Under the pieces are notes generated by a model. It worked only from the letters and a program-made list of their open reading frames with translations. It made no database searches and had not been told where the DNA came from. Shown here in pieces: positions 1-5,776 of a DNA stretch of 7,137 nucleotides (positions within the stretch are counted from its first letter, which is position 1; each line of letters begins with the position of its first letter). Source of the DNA: JAUXIQ01 sp030620925 [NCBI: Nitrospinota bacterium] (GTDB taxonomy: Bacteria; JAUXIQ01); the NCBI GenBank assembly GCA_030620925.1, contig JAUXIQ010000097.1, positions 1-7,137 on the forward strand, written 5' to 3'. Both the position numbers and the translations under genes were made by a program.

Positions 1-65
1 CCCCCCGTGGTTACCCATTATGGGCGTTTTTATTACGTGGGCAGGCACAGGGGCCTGCCCCTACG
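1..65 (-). repeat. Truncated palindromic intergenic element (inverted copy of 6637-6733)
   Basis: Read on the minus strand, this stretch begins CGTAGGGGCAGGCCCCTGTG and continues almost identically to the element at 6637-6733, including the ACGCCCAT block and the CCACGGGGGG end. It holds a hairpin with 8-bp arms GGGCAGGC (39-46) and GCCTGCCC (53-60) and a small one, CCCAT/ATGGG, around 14-24. It lacks an insertion of about 20 nt found in the other copy. The far terminus probably lies left of the window edge. No protein is encoded, so this is a non-autonomous, MITE-like repeat or a structured RNA repeat; which of the two is unknown. Confidence 0.8.
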
Positions 66-88
66 AACACCCCACCACCAAGTATCAA

Positions 89-142
89 CGTAGGGGCGGG
101 TTTCAAACCCGCCCTGCTGGGGCGTATGCAATACGCCTCTAC
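89..142. repeat. Two-hairpin palindromic element with GTAGGGGC-type ends
   Basis: The left end CGTAGGGGCG and the right end CGCCTCTAC form imperfect terminal inverted repeats (8 of 9 positions in GTAGGGGCG against GTAGAGGCG). Inside are two hairpins: GGGCGGGTTT facing AAACCCGCCC (95-114), and GGCGTAT facing ATACGCC (121-137) around a GCA loop. The end sequence matches those of the elements at 1-65, 5777-5807 and 6637-6733, so all four look like members of one repeat class. Confidence 0.7.
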
Positions 143-177
143 AAAACCATCCACCGGTGTCTACTTGGTCACGCATG

Positions 178-193
178 TCCCGCCATGGCGGGA
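178..193. repeat. Perfect short palindrome TCCCGCC-AT-GGCGGGA
   Basis: Seven-base arms TCCCGCC (178-184) and GGCGGGA (187-193) are perfectly complementary around AT. It sits among other GC-rich palindromes upstream of the first gene and is not followed by a T-run on either side, so it is more likely a repeat unit than a terminator. From memory, similar CCCGCCATGGCGGG motifs recur in intergenic DNA of anaerobe genomes. Confidence 0.5.
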
Positions 194-376
194 TCCCGAA
201 CCCCGTCACTTGCGGCGGGGGTACTCAATTTCTACCAAAAAAATAAAAATTTATGGCCCTTTCAGGGTATAACTCTATTGTTTTAGGGTATATTGACTTA
301 TCCGTTATCGGTAATAACCATTAGTTTAACGAAAGAGCCCTTATCAATTAAGGAAATTCCAAAAGGAGAGCGACCG
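194..376 (+). other. Gene-free AT-rich leader before the VOC gene
   Basis: Together with the repeats at 1-193 this completes a gene-free stretch of more than 300 bases. After about position 235 it becomes AT-rich, as promoter regions often are. A TTGACT hexamer lies at 293-298, but no good -10 box stands 16-18 nt downstream (AACCAT at 316-321). A short inverted repeat GTTAT/ATAAC (304-318) lies between them and could be an operator; this is weak. The frame is open from 293, but nothing there resembles a protein extension and no ribosome binding site precedes it. Confidence 0.35.
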
Positions 377-967
377 ATGATAAAATTCAACGGAGTTAAC
401 CATTTAGCGATGGCAACGGGAAATATGGACGAGACAATCCGCTTCTGGAGAGACCTGCTGGGCATGAGATTGGTTGCCGGAGTGGGGCGGCCCGGATACA
501 GGCACTATTTTTTCGAAATCTCAGAAAACGATCTCATAGCTTTCTTCGAGTGGACGGATGTGGAGCCGGTCGCTAAAAAGGAGCACGGCCGGCCGGTTGA
601 AGGCCCCTTCATCTTCGACCACGTCTCCTTCGGCGTGGAAACTGAAGACGGCCTCTGGGAGTTGAAGGATAAACTTACCGCCGCGGGGTTTTCGGTGTCT
701 GACGTCATAGACCACGGCTTCATCCACTCCATCTACGCCCACGATCCCAACGGCATCCCCATCGAATTCAGCCACAACGTGGAGGGCGTTGATATTCGCA
801 AGGAGCCGGCCATGGTCGATTCAGACCCTTCGGATGTATCCAGAGAAGGCAGTGAGCCGCTGTTTGACAAGTGGCTGCAGGTGGAAAAGCAGACGCCGCA
901 GGAGGAACGAGTCGTCTACCCCGGGGCGGGGAGCGAGCTGTATCAGGGGAAAAAAGAGGCCGGTTAG
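377..967 (+). CDS. VOC-superfamily (glyoxalase/extradiol dioxygenase fold) protein
   Basis: A 196-residue cytoplasmic protein of the vicinal oxygen chelate superfamily. The family uses paired beta-alpha-beta-beta-beta modules to hold a divalent metal, and includes glyoxalase I, epimerases, dioxygenases and fosfomycin-type resistance proteins. The first module starts at residue 1 (V-N-H-L) and the second near residue 78 (F-D-H-V-S-F-G-V-E). Likely metal ligands are His9, Glu58 (F-F-E-W), His82 and Glu130 (P-I-E-F), so the protein should be catalytically competent. Residues about 138-196 form a charged, Pro-rich tail beyond the usual VOC length. The start at 377 is chosen because AAAAGGAGAG lies just upstream; an earlier in-frame ATG at 293 has no such site. 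The substrate cannot be deduced. The next gene follows after 79 nt on the same strand and may be cotranscribed. Confidence 0.85.
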   Translation: MIKFNGVNHLAMATGNMDETIRFWRDLLGMRLVAGVGRPGYRHYFFEISENDLIAFFEWTDVEPVAKKEHGRPVEGPFIFDHVSFGVETEDGLWELKDKLTAAGFSVSDVIDHGFIHSIYAHDPNGIPIEFSHNVEGVDIRKEPAMVDSDPSDVSREGSEPLFDKWLQVEKQTPQEERVVYPGAGSELYQGKKEAG

Positions 968-1002
968 GTTGAGTAAGCTGGGTTTTTCTTAAAGGGAAAT
1001 GT

Positions 1003-1022
1003 GATTATCCAAGATGGTAATC
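1003..1022 (+). other. Hairpin in the leader of the selenoprotein gene
   Basis: GATTATC (1003-1009) pairs with GGTAATC (1016-1022) over 7 bp, one of them a G-U wobble, around loop CAAGAT. It lies between the VOC stop and the ribosome binding site (AAAGGGGGAA, 1031-1040) of the following gene. No T-run follows, so it is not an intrinsic terminator. It may be a weak leader structure or chance. Confidence 0.3.
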
Positions 1023-1046
1023 CAGATTCAAAAGGGGGAAATTGCC

Positions 1047-1616
1047 ATGGGGAACAAGATCGAATGGGAAACGGATTTGTATAGGGCCTTGACTAAGGCA
1101 AGGAGCGAGGAAAAACAGGTATTGCTCGATTTCTTCAACCAGGGTTGAATCGGCTGTCAACAGATGGATGCAGTTACGTATCCAGACACCAAAGTTATCC
1201 AAACCGTTGAAAAGTATGCGGTTCCATTACGTGTGCTATTTGATGCTCAACCCATTTCCACCGATTTTAACATTAAATGGACCCCGACCCTGATAACGCT
1301 CGATTCTGAGGGCAAGGAACATCACAGGACTGTCGGTTTCCTCGCCCCTGAAGAGTTTGTTCCCTCGTTGCTGCTGGGCATCGGAAAGACTCATTTCGAG
1401 AGGGAGCAATTCGGAGAAGCGCTCACAAGTTTTGAGGGGCTTTTAACCGATTATCACGAGAGTGACTCAGCGGCCGAGGGTATCTACCTGTGCGGTGTCA
1501 GTAAGTACAAAAGCACTGGTGACCCCTCACCGTTAAAGGAAACTTACGAAAAGCTCCAGGCAGAATATCCATCGAGTGAGTGGACCAAACGGGCGTATCC
1601 CTATCGGCTCTTATAG
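1047..1616 (+). CDS. Thioredoxin-fold selenoprotein (U-I-G-C active site) with TPR-like tail; internal TGA read as selenocysteine
   Basis: Reading from ATG 1047, which follows a good ribosome binding site (AAAGGGGGAA), one frame runs to TAG at 1614-1616, broken only by TGA at codon 34 (1146-1148). Sequence on both sides is plainly one protein: L-L-D-F-F-N-Q-G before, then I-G-C-Q-Q-M-D after. Asp28 sits six residues before position 34, the spacing of Asp26 to Cys32 in E. coli thioredoxin, so the TGA replaces the nucleophilic first cysteine of CxxC, leaving resolving Cys37. A likely cis-proline loop is at W-T-P-T (Pro80). Residues about 105-189 form helical, TPR-like repeats (L-G-I-G-K-T-H-F, then Y-E-K-L-Q-A-E-Y-P). 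There is no signal peptide, so a cytoplasmic thiol/selenol oxidoreductase of 189 residues is expected. A SECIS-like hairpin follows the TGA. Alternative: a Cys-to-stop nonsense mutation (one base from TGC or TGT). The partner is unknown. Confidence 0.85.
1165..1184 (+). promoter_or_regulatory. Putative bacterial SECIS element (selenocysteine insertion hairpin)
   Basis: TGGATGC (1165-1171) pairs with GTATCCA (1178-1184): seven base pairs including one G-U wobble, closing a six-base loop AGTTAC. The loop has G at its second position followed by U, as in the SelB-binding loops of known bacterial SECIS elements, where a G among the first two loop bases is typical. The loop begins 23 nt after the TGA, inside the usual window of roughly 16-37 nt. 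The hairpin lies within coding sequence, as expected in bacteria. Pairing was done by eye without energy calculation. Confidence 0.7.
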
Positions 1617-1640
1617 CGAATAGATTGATACAGAACTTTG

Positions 1641-1655
1641 CCGGGGACCGGTTTT
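1641..1655 (+). terminator. Weak possible terminator between convergent genes
   Basis: CCGG (1641-1644) and CCGG (1648-1651) can form a four-base stem with loop GGA, followed by TTTT (1652-1655). This lies in the 60-nt gap between the stop of the selenoprotein gene and that of the convergent dehydrogenase gene. The stem is short and the T-run brief, so this is only a candidate. Confidence 0.3.
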
Positions 1656-1676
1656 AAAGATGGTCAGGGGGTAGCG

Positions 1677-2588
1677 CTATTCTTCGGCCAGGACACTGGC
1701 TTCGAAATCAGCCATATCCTCAAGGACGGTTATGAGGGCCGACATGTCCAGGTTGCCTTTGCCCGTAGCCTTCATTGACGTCATCAATTGATACACGGTG
1801 CTGCCGGCGGGGAGAGGCAGGTCTGCCTGAGAAGCCATGTCCAGAATGATGCGCAGCGTCTTGTGAGCGTTGCTGAGCTTTGCCGAGGGGGGTTTGAAGC
1901 GTCGTTGGAGTATGCGTTCCGAAAATCCGTTCATGACGTTGGAGTTGAAGCTTCCGGCGTTGAGCGCTTCTATCATCTTCTCAGGTTCAAGGCCCGATTT
2001 CATACCCAATATCAGCCCTTCACAGAGAGCTTGCAGGTTGATATACGCCATCAGGTTGTTCACCATCTTAAGCGTAAGGCCGCAGCCGGTAGGCCCTATG
2101 TAGAAGAGCTTGTCCCCCAGTATCTTCAGTATGGGGAGGCATTCCTTGAAAAGAGTTTCTTTTCCGCCCACAAAAATGGCCAGCGTGCCTTCCCTGGCCC
2201 CTTTCTCTCCGCCGGTGAGCCCTGCGTCGAGCATTCTCACCCCCTTATTCCTGGCTTTCTCAGCTACCTGTTGGATAACGAGGGGTGAAATATTGGAGGT
2301 AACTATAACCGTGAGACCTTCCCTTGCGCCTTCGATAACGCCGCTCTTTCCCAGCATCACTTCTTCAACGTCGGGCGAATCGGGCACAGCGATAAAAATG
2401 ATGTCCGTTTTCTTGGCTACCTCACAGGGGCTTTCAGACGCAGTAACCCCCAATTTTATCAGTTTTTTCATGGGGGCCGGTCTTATGTCGTAGACTGTTG
2501 GAGAATATCCCGCCGAAAGAAGTTTGCGGGCTATGGCGCTGCCCATAATGCCTACACCGATGACACCGAGCTTTAAGTCATTTTTCAT
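1677..2588 (-). CDS. 3-hydroxyisobutyrate dehydrogenase-like NAD(P)-dependent beta-hydroxyacid dehydrogenase
   Basis: A full-length 303-residue member of the beta-hydroxyacid dehydrogenase family (3-hydroxyisobutyrate, tartronate semialdehyde and related dehydrogenases), which oxidise 3-hydroxy acids or reduce the semialdehydes in the cytoplasm. The N-terminal Rossmann motif is G11-V-G-I-M-G16. Asp34 at the end of the second strand favours NAD over NADP. The substrate loop D-A-G-L-T-G-G (121-127) corresponds to the family's D-A-P-V-S-G-G with two or three changes. The catalytic lysine is Lys174 in G-L-T-L-K-M-V-N-N, with Asn177 and Asn178. The C-terminal helical domain carries A-H-K-T-L (241-245) where many relatives have K-D, so substrate preference may differ. 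Start ATG at 2588 has GGAG seven bases upstream. It is the last of four minus-strand genes; a 130-nt gap with a strong hairpin separates it from the upstream reductase. The exact substrate is not resolvable. Confidence 0.85.
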   Translation of the reverse strand: MKNDLKLGVIGVGIMGSAIARKLLSAGYSPTVYDIRPAPMKKLIKLGVTASESPCEVAKKTDIIFIAVPDSPDVEEVMLGKSGVIEGAREGLTVIVTSNISPLVIQQVAEKARNKGVRMLDAGLTGGEKGAREGTLAIFVGGKETLFKECLPILKILGDKLFYIGPTGCGLTLKMVNNLMAYINLQALCEGLILGMKSGLEPEKMIEALNAGSFNSNVMNGFSERILQRRFKPPSAKLSNAHKTLRIILDMASQADLPLPAGSTVYQLMTSMKATGKGNLDMSALITVLEDMADFEASVLAEE

Positions 2589-2615
2589 GGCTTAGCTCCG
2601 ATAGGTTATTAAGCC

Positions 2616-2657
2616 CGATCCTGCTCGTGGTCCTCAGCAGCGGACCACCTAGCATCG
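2616..2657 (-). other. Long hairpin between the OYE-family gene and the dehydrogenase gene
   Basis: GTGGTCC (2627-2633) and GGACCAC (2642-2648) pair perfectly around eight bases. The stem extends through small internal loops with GCT/AGC (2623-2625 with 2651-2653) and CGAT/ATCG (2616-2619 with 2654-2657), giving about 14 pairs. On the minus strand it follows the reductase stop and precedes the dehydrogenase start by about 28 nt. No T-run follows in the minus direction, so a classical intrinsic terminator is unlikely. A leader structure, mRNA processing signal or protein-binding palindrome are all possible. Confidence 0.5.
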
Positions 2658-2718
2658 TGTTTATTGGCAGGGGGGTACAATTATTCTTACTATTTTTATC
2701 GGAGTTTGCCTGAATTTC

Positions 2719-3879
2719 TTAATCGTTAAAAATGCAGGTCAGCCTGCCCTTTTGTAAATTTTCAAGGCAGCCGTTGCAGGATACGCATTTAGCCGGCTCC
2801 TGATCTCCCTCCCGAAATCGTTCCACAAGGTGTGGCTCTCGTATGAAGGGGCGGCACAGCGCGACGCAGTCGGCGACGCCCTCTTCAACGACGCGCTCCA
2901 TAATGTCGAAACTTCGCAAACCTCCTACCAGGAAAAGGGGTATCTTCACCTCTTTCCTGACTTCCCTGGCCGAATCCAGGTAATATGCCTCTTTTTCGCG
3001 GGTATCCACGCCGGTCCTGATGTGATGGGCAGCTTCCTGCTCCACGCCCTCGGAGACTTCTATTGCGTCCATACCTACCTGGGCAAGTCGCTTCGCCATC
3101 TGAACGCCTTCGGGAAGAGGGAGACCATCCTTTATCTGATCCTCGGCTCCCATCTTTATCATCACCGGGTAATCCTGGCCCACGGAATCTCTCACCGCCT
3201 CGTAGCAGGAAAGGATGAAGCGCATGCGGTTCTCGAGAGGCCCGCCCCATTCATCGGAGCGGCGATTGGCGGCCGGGGATGCGAACTCGGAGATGAGGTA
3301 GCCGTGGCCTCCGTGGAACTGCACCCCGTCGAAACCCGCCGCACGCACTCTGCGCGCCGCCAGGGCATAAGCCTCGATCACCTGCTGGATCTGTTCTTCG
3401 GTCATCTCCAGGGCTTCCATGGGGGTGGTGTGAGCCTTATATTCAGGTGTGCCCTTCTCGGTGTGGATTATTTCCTTGGTGCCCTCGAATGATACCCATT
3501 CCTTCTTCGTACCAGAGGGGGCCAACGTCTGAATGCCCTTTTGTCTTCCCACGGCGGATTGCGAGCCGGAATCGCCTATTTGCAGCACTACTTTGGAATC
3601 GTAGCGGTGCACCGCCTCCGTTACGCGTTTCATGCCGTCTATGAACCGGTCGTCGTAGATGGCGTTCTGGTCGGGAACGGCCTGGCCGGTGGGCGTCACG
3701 TATGCGAAACCGACAATTATGAGGCCCACTTCCCCTTTTGCCAGGTCGGCGAGGAATTCCACCGACTCGTCGGTGATCTGGCCGTCAACGGTGGAAAAAC
3801 CGTCGTGCGTCGCCGAGCGCACGAACCGGTTGGGTATCTCCATTCCGGCGATGTTTATCGGCTCAAAAAGTATAGACAT
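2719..3879 (-). CDS. Old Yellow Enzyme family NADH:flavin oxidoreductase (single-domain, with C-terminal cysteine cluster)
   Basis: A 386-residue FMN-dependent TIM-barrel reductase related to the N-terminal domain of 2,4-dienoyl-CoA reductase; the family reduces activated C=C bonds. Visible motifs: N17-R18 near the start; Gln100; the substrate-binding histidines His189 and His192 in F-H-G-G-H-G-Y-L; the signature E-F-A-S-P-A-A-N-R-R-S-D-E-W-G-G (198-213) with L-E-N-R (215-218); phosphate-binding G319-G320; and Arg343. Near the end Cys365, Cys368, Cys371 and Cys382 (CxxCxxCx10C) resemble the iron-sulfur cysteines of dienoyl-CoA reductases, but the usual C-terminal FAD/NAD domain is absent. Q-I-G-D-S-G-S (100-106) differs from the common Q-L-x-H-x-G-R. 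The start at 3879 is chosen because GGGGGAGGG precedes it; the 24 extra in-frame codons overlap the upstream gene and look non-native. It follows the hydrolase gene by 13 nt, so the two are surely cotranscribed. Substrate unknown. Confidence 0.88.
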   Translation of the reverse strand: MSILFEPINIAGMEIPNRFVRSATHDGFSTVDGQITDESVEFLADLAKGEVGLIIVGFAYVTPTGQAVPDQNAIYDDRFIDGMKRVTEAVHRYDSKVVLQIGDSGSQSAVGRQKGIQTLAPSGTKKEWVSFEGTKEIIHTEKGTPEYKAHTTPMEALEMTEEQIQQVIEAYALAARRVRAAGFDGVQFHGGHGYLISEFASPAANRRSDEWGGPLENRMRFILSCYEAVRDSVGQDYPVMIKMGAEDQIKDGLPLPEGVQMAKRLAQVGMDAIEVSEGVEQEAAHHIRTGVDTREKEAYYLDSAREVRKEVKIPLFLVGGLRSFDIMERVVEEGVADCVALCRPFIREPHLVERFREGDQEPAKCVSCNGCLENLQKGRLTCIFND

Positions 3880-3892
3880 TTTTCCCTCCCCC

Positions 3893-4693
3893 TTATCCGT
3901 CTTCGCTGTCGTTGATGAACTCTTTAATGGCGCCGAAATAGTCTTCCACACCCCGGTGGAGGATGTCGTTATGATCGGCGCCGGGGATTATCAGGAGCCG
4001 CTTATTGGCGGCCGCGCTCTTTTTGTGTAAGGTCCTTCCGTGGTCGACGGGAACCAGGGAGTCCAGCTCGCCGTGAATTATGAGGGTCGGTATCTTTATG
4101 GTCGAAATCTTATTGAGGTTGGAGAACCGCTCGAATAGTTCTACAGGCAGGTCGTCGAAAAAAGCACTGAACATCTGCATCAGCCTGGTGGATTCGGCGA
4201 AGCTGCTTTCCAGTATCAGCCCCTTGATACTTTCCTGGTGGTGATAGGCCAGCTCCACCACGGAAGCGCCTCCCAGCGACCGCCCCATCAGATACAGCTT
4301 CTCTGAATAACCCAGGTGTTTCAGCAGATGGGGCAGGGACTGGTAGATGGTATGCGCGTCCTTATACATGGCGGAGATGGTGGGATCGCCCGTGCTCAAG
4401 CCGTAGCCCCGGTAATCAGCCACGAACAGGTTGGCTCCGATTTTGTTGTAGAGTGGGCCCAGGCCGTCGTGATCGCCCACGGTCTCGCCGTTGCCGTGGA
4501 AATAGAGTATGGTGGGCGAAGCCTTATCGACGGTGTAGAAGCGGCAGCCTATCTCCACGCCGTCTCCTACGGGGATGAAATGGTCGGAAATATTGGGATC
4601 AGAAGGGGCCCCACTGAAATCTCTTCTCGGATAAAAGATGATGGAGAGGATTTCAGGCCGGTCAAGGGCCGAATAGTCCAGTTCATGCGTCAT
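3893..4693 (-). CDS. Alpha/beta hydrolase (BEM46/ABHD13-like serine hydrolase)
   Basis: A 266-residue soluble alpha/beta hydrolase, expected to cleave an ester, thioester or similar bond. The oxyanion region is Y-F-H-G-N-G (64-69), the nucleophile elbow is G-R-S-L-G with Ser139, the acid is Asp211 in H-G-E-L-D, and the catalytic histidine is His241 in G-A-D-H-N-D, so the triad is complete. The D-Y-R-G-Y-G stretch (93-98) is typical of the BEM46/ABHD13 branch. There is no signal peptide or membrane segment. ATG at 4693 is preferred because AAGGGG lies five bases upstream; the GTG two codons earlier (4699) would abut that site. The stop is 13 nt before the OYE-family start, whose ribosome binding site lies in the gap. 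The terminator upstream suggests its own promoter or read-through from the SDR gene. Substrate unknown. Confidence 0.85.
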   Translation of the reverse strand: MTHELDYSALDRPEILSIIFYPRRDFSGAPSDPNISDHFIPVGDGVEIGCRFYTVDKASPTILYFHGNGETVGDHDGLGPLYNKIGANLFVADYRGYGLSTGDPTISAMYKDAHTIYQSLPHLLKHLGYSEKLYLMGRSLGGASVVELAYHHQESIKGLILESSFAESTRLMQMFSAFFDDLPVELFERFSNLNKISTIKIPTLIIHGELDSLVPVDHGRTLHKKSAAANKRLLIIPGADHNDILHRGVEDYFGAIKEFINDSEDG

Positions 4694-4735
4694 GAGCACC
4701 CCTTCTTAGCCGGTTTTGCCTGATTATCTTAAGAG

Positions 4736-4769
4736 AAAAAAACAGGGGGCGGCAGCTTGACCGCCCCCT
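4736..4769 (-). terminator. Strong rho-independent terminator of the SDR gene
   Basis: On the minus strand, GGGGGCGG and CCGCCCCC (plus-strand arms 4761-4768 and 4745-4752), extended by one A-T pair, form a nine-pair GC-rich stem with an eight-base loop. It is followed after two bases by seven consecutive T (4742-4736). The stem begins 13 nt after the SDR stop codon, which confirms that this TGA ends translation. Confidence 0.92.
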
Positions 4770-4782
4770 CTGATATTTTTCA

Positions 4783-5583
4783 TCAACCGACCATGCTGTA
4801 ACCGCCGCTCACGCTCACCACCTGGCCCGTAATATGCCCTGCCACCAATTCGGAGGACAGGAAGACCACGGTGTTCGCAACGTCCTGGGGCTTGCCGATC
4901 TTCCGCAGCGGATAGGCCCTCTTGATCTTCTCAAGCTGGTCGTCATCGAAACCTATCTGCCTGTCCGCCCACATGCTCTGTTCGCCCACGTCCTCTGAGC
5001 TGCCGGGAATGGTCACACCGGGGCAAACGGCGTTGCAGCGAACGCCGAACTTGCCGTTTTCGCGGGCGATGGTCTTCATGAAGCTGTTGATGGCCGCTTT
5101 GCAGCCGCCGTAGACCGCTTCCCGGAACTCGCCCATCCGGCTGGCGTCTGAGCTCATACTGACGATGGAGCCACCATTGTTGTCTATGTAGTGGGTGAGG
5201 ATGGCTTTGGTGCAGTTGAGCGCTCCTTTGTAGTTGATGCTGATGATCTTATCCCAGAAGTCGGGCGTGGTTTCGGTGAAGAGCATGAGTTGGTCCCAGC
5301 CGACGTTATTCACCAGGGCGCTCACTCGACCGAACTCATCGATGGCTTTCTGTATCATGGCCGAGACGCTGTCCAGGTCGGTGACGTCGCACTGCGTAAC
5401 GATGGTCTTACCGCCTGCTTTTAAGGCGTCGGCCTCTTTGGCCACCTTCTCGCCCTGGGAGGGGTCTATCTCAGCGATAACCACGTTGGCCCCTTCGCCG
5501 GCGAAGGTTAGGGAAATCGCCCGCCCGATGTTGGAGCCCCCACCGGTGACTATAACCGCTTTGTCTTTATAACCGAGGTCCAT
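4783..5583 (-). CDS. Short-chain dehydrogenase/reductase (SDR), BadH-like
   Basis: A 266-residue classical SDR, a cytoplasmic NAD(P)-dependent alcohol/ketone oxidoreductase. Cofactor motif T13-G-G-G-S-N-I-G20, an acidic residue at the end of strand two (Glu38 in I-A-E-I-D, favouring NAD), N92-N-V-G95, structural Asn117, and the catalytic set Ser145, Tyr158 and Lys162 (Y-G-G-C-K). The C-terminal motif G-H-I-T-G-Q and V-S-G-G-Y is also present. Overall pattern and length recall 2-hydroxycyclohexanecarboxyl-CoA dehydrogenase (BadH) of anaerobic benzoate degradation and FabG-type reductases; this is a resemblance from memory, not an assignment. ATG at 5583 has an excellent AAAGGAGG seven bases upstream, so the 14 earlier in-frame codons are rejected. 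The gene ends in TGA followed at once by a strong terminator. It is divergent from the metallo-hydrolase gene. Confidence 0.9.
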   Translation of the reverse strand: MDLGYKDKAVIVTGGGSNIGRAISLTFAGEGANVVIAEIDPSQGEKVAKEADALKAGGKTIVTQCDVTDLDSVSAMIQKAIDEFGRVSALVNNVGWDQLMLFTETTPDFWDKIISINYKGALNCTKAILTHYIDNNGGSIVSMSSDASRMGEFREAVYGGCKAAINSFMKTIARENGKFGVRCNAVCPGVTIPGSSEDVGEQSMWADRQIGFDDDQLEKIKRAYPLRKIGKPQDVANTVVFLSSELVAGHITGQVVSVSGGYSMVG

Positions 5584-5683
5584 TTTCTGTCCTCCTTTGC
5601 TGAGAAGTAAAAAAATTACATCCAAAGTTTAAAGGTTTAAAAGCGGTGCGAAATCAAAATGGTAAGTAGCGACAATCGTCCCG

Positions 5684-5712
5684 ATTTTAATTCAGTGGCG
5701 GCTCCATTGCAA
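5684..5712 (-). promoter_or_regulatory. Candidate sigma-70 type promoter for the SDR gene
   Basis: On the minus strand TTGCAA (plus 5707-5712) is followed after 17 nt by TAAAAT (plus 5684-5689), which match the -35 and -10 consensus at 4 of 6 and 5 of 6 positions. Transcription would start near 5677, giving a leader of about 90-95 nt before the ATG at 5583. The match was found by eye in an AT-rich region, so confidence is limited. Confidence 0.4.
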
Positions 5713-5776
5713 GCAGTTTCATTAATCATTGTGGTACCCGGAAGCCTCTACGCGGTTTGGTAAAAGCTGTGGCCAT

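Noticed and set aside
89-193. Possible CRISPR array in the left-edge repeats
   Set aside because: The palindromes differ from one another and are not regularly spaced with unique spacers; they match scattered intergenic elements instead.
20-286. 88-codon open frame at the left edge
   Set aside because: It runs through several palindromic repeats, has no ribosome binding site, and its translation shows no domain-like pattern.
1047-1148. Thioredoxin-like gene as a plain pseudogene with a nonsense codon
   Set aside because: Not fully excluded, but the stop is exactly at the catalytic cysteine, is TGA rather than TAA or TAG, the rest of the frame is intact, and a SECIS-like hairpin follows. Selenocysteine explains all four facts.
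1164-1616. Independent 150-residue gene starting at the ATG at 1164
   Set aside because: No ribosome binding site precedes this ATG, and the sequence upstream in the same frame is the clear N-terminal half of the same thioredoxin domain; the true start is 1047 with TGA read as Sec.
1788-2288. 166-codon plus-strand open frame opposite the dehydrogenase gene
   Set aside because: Antisense shadow of a well-supported gene; no start signal or domain.
2616-2657. tRNA or rho-independent terminator
   Set aside because: The stem-loop is a single hairpin of 42 nt without cloverleaf arms and has no downstream T-run in either direction.
2830-3492. 220-codon plus-strand open frame opposite the OYE-family gene
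   Set aside because: It is antisense to a gene with clear family motifs and is a by-product of GC-rich codon use; its translation has no recognisable motif.
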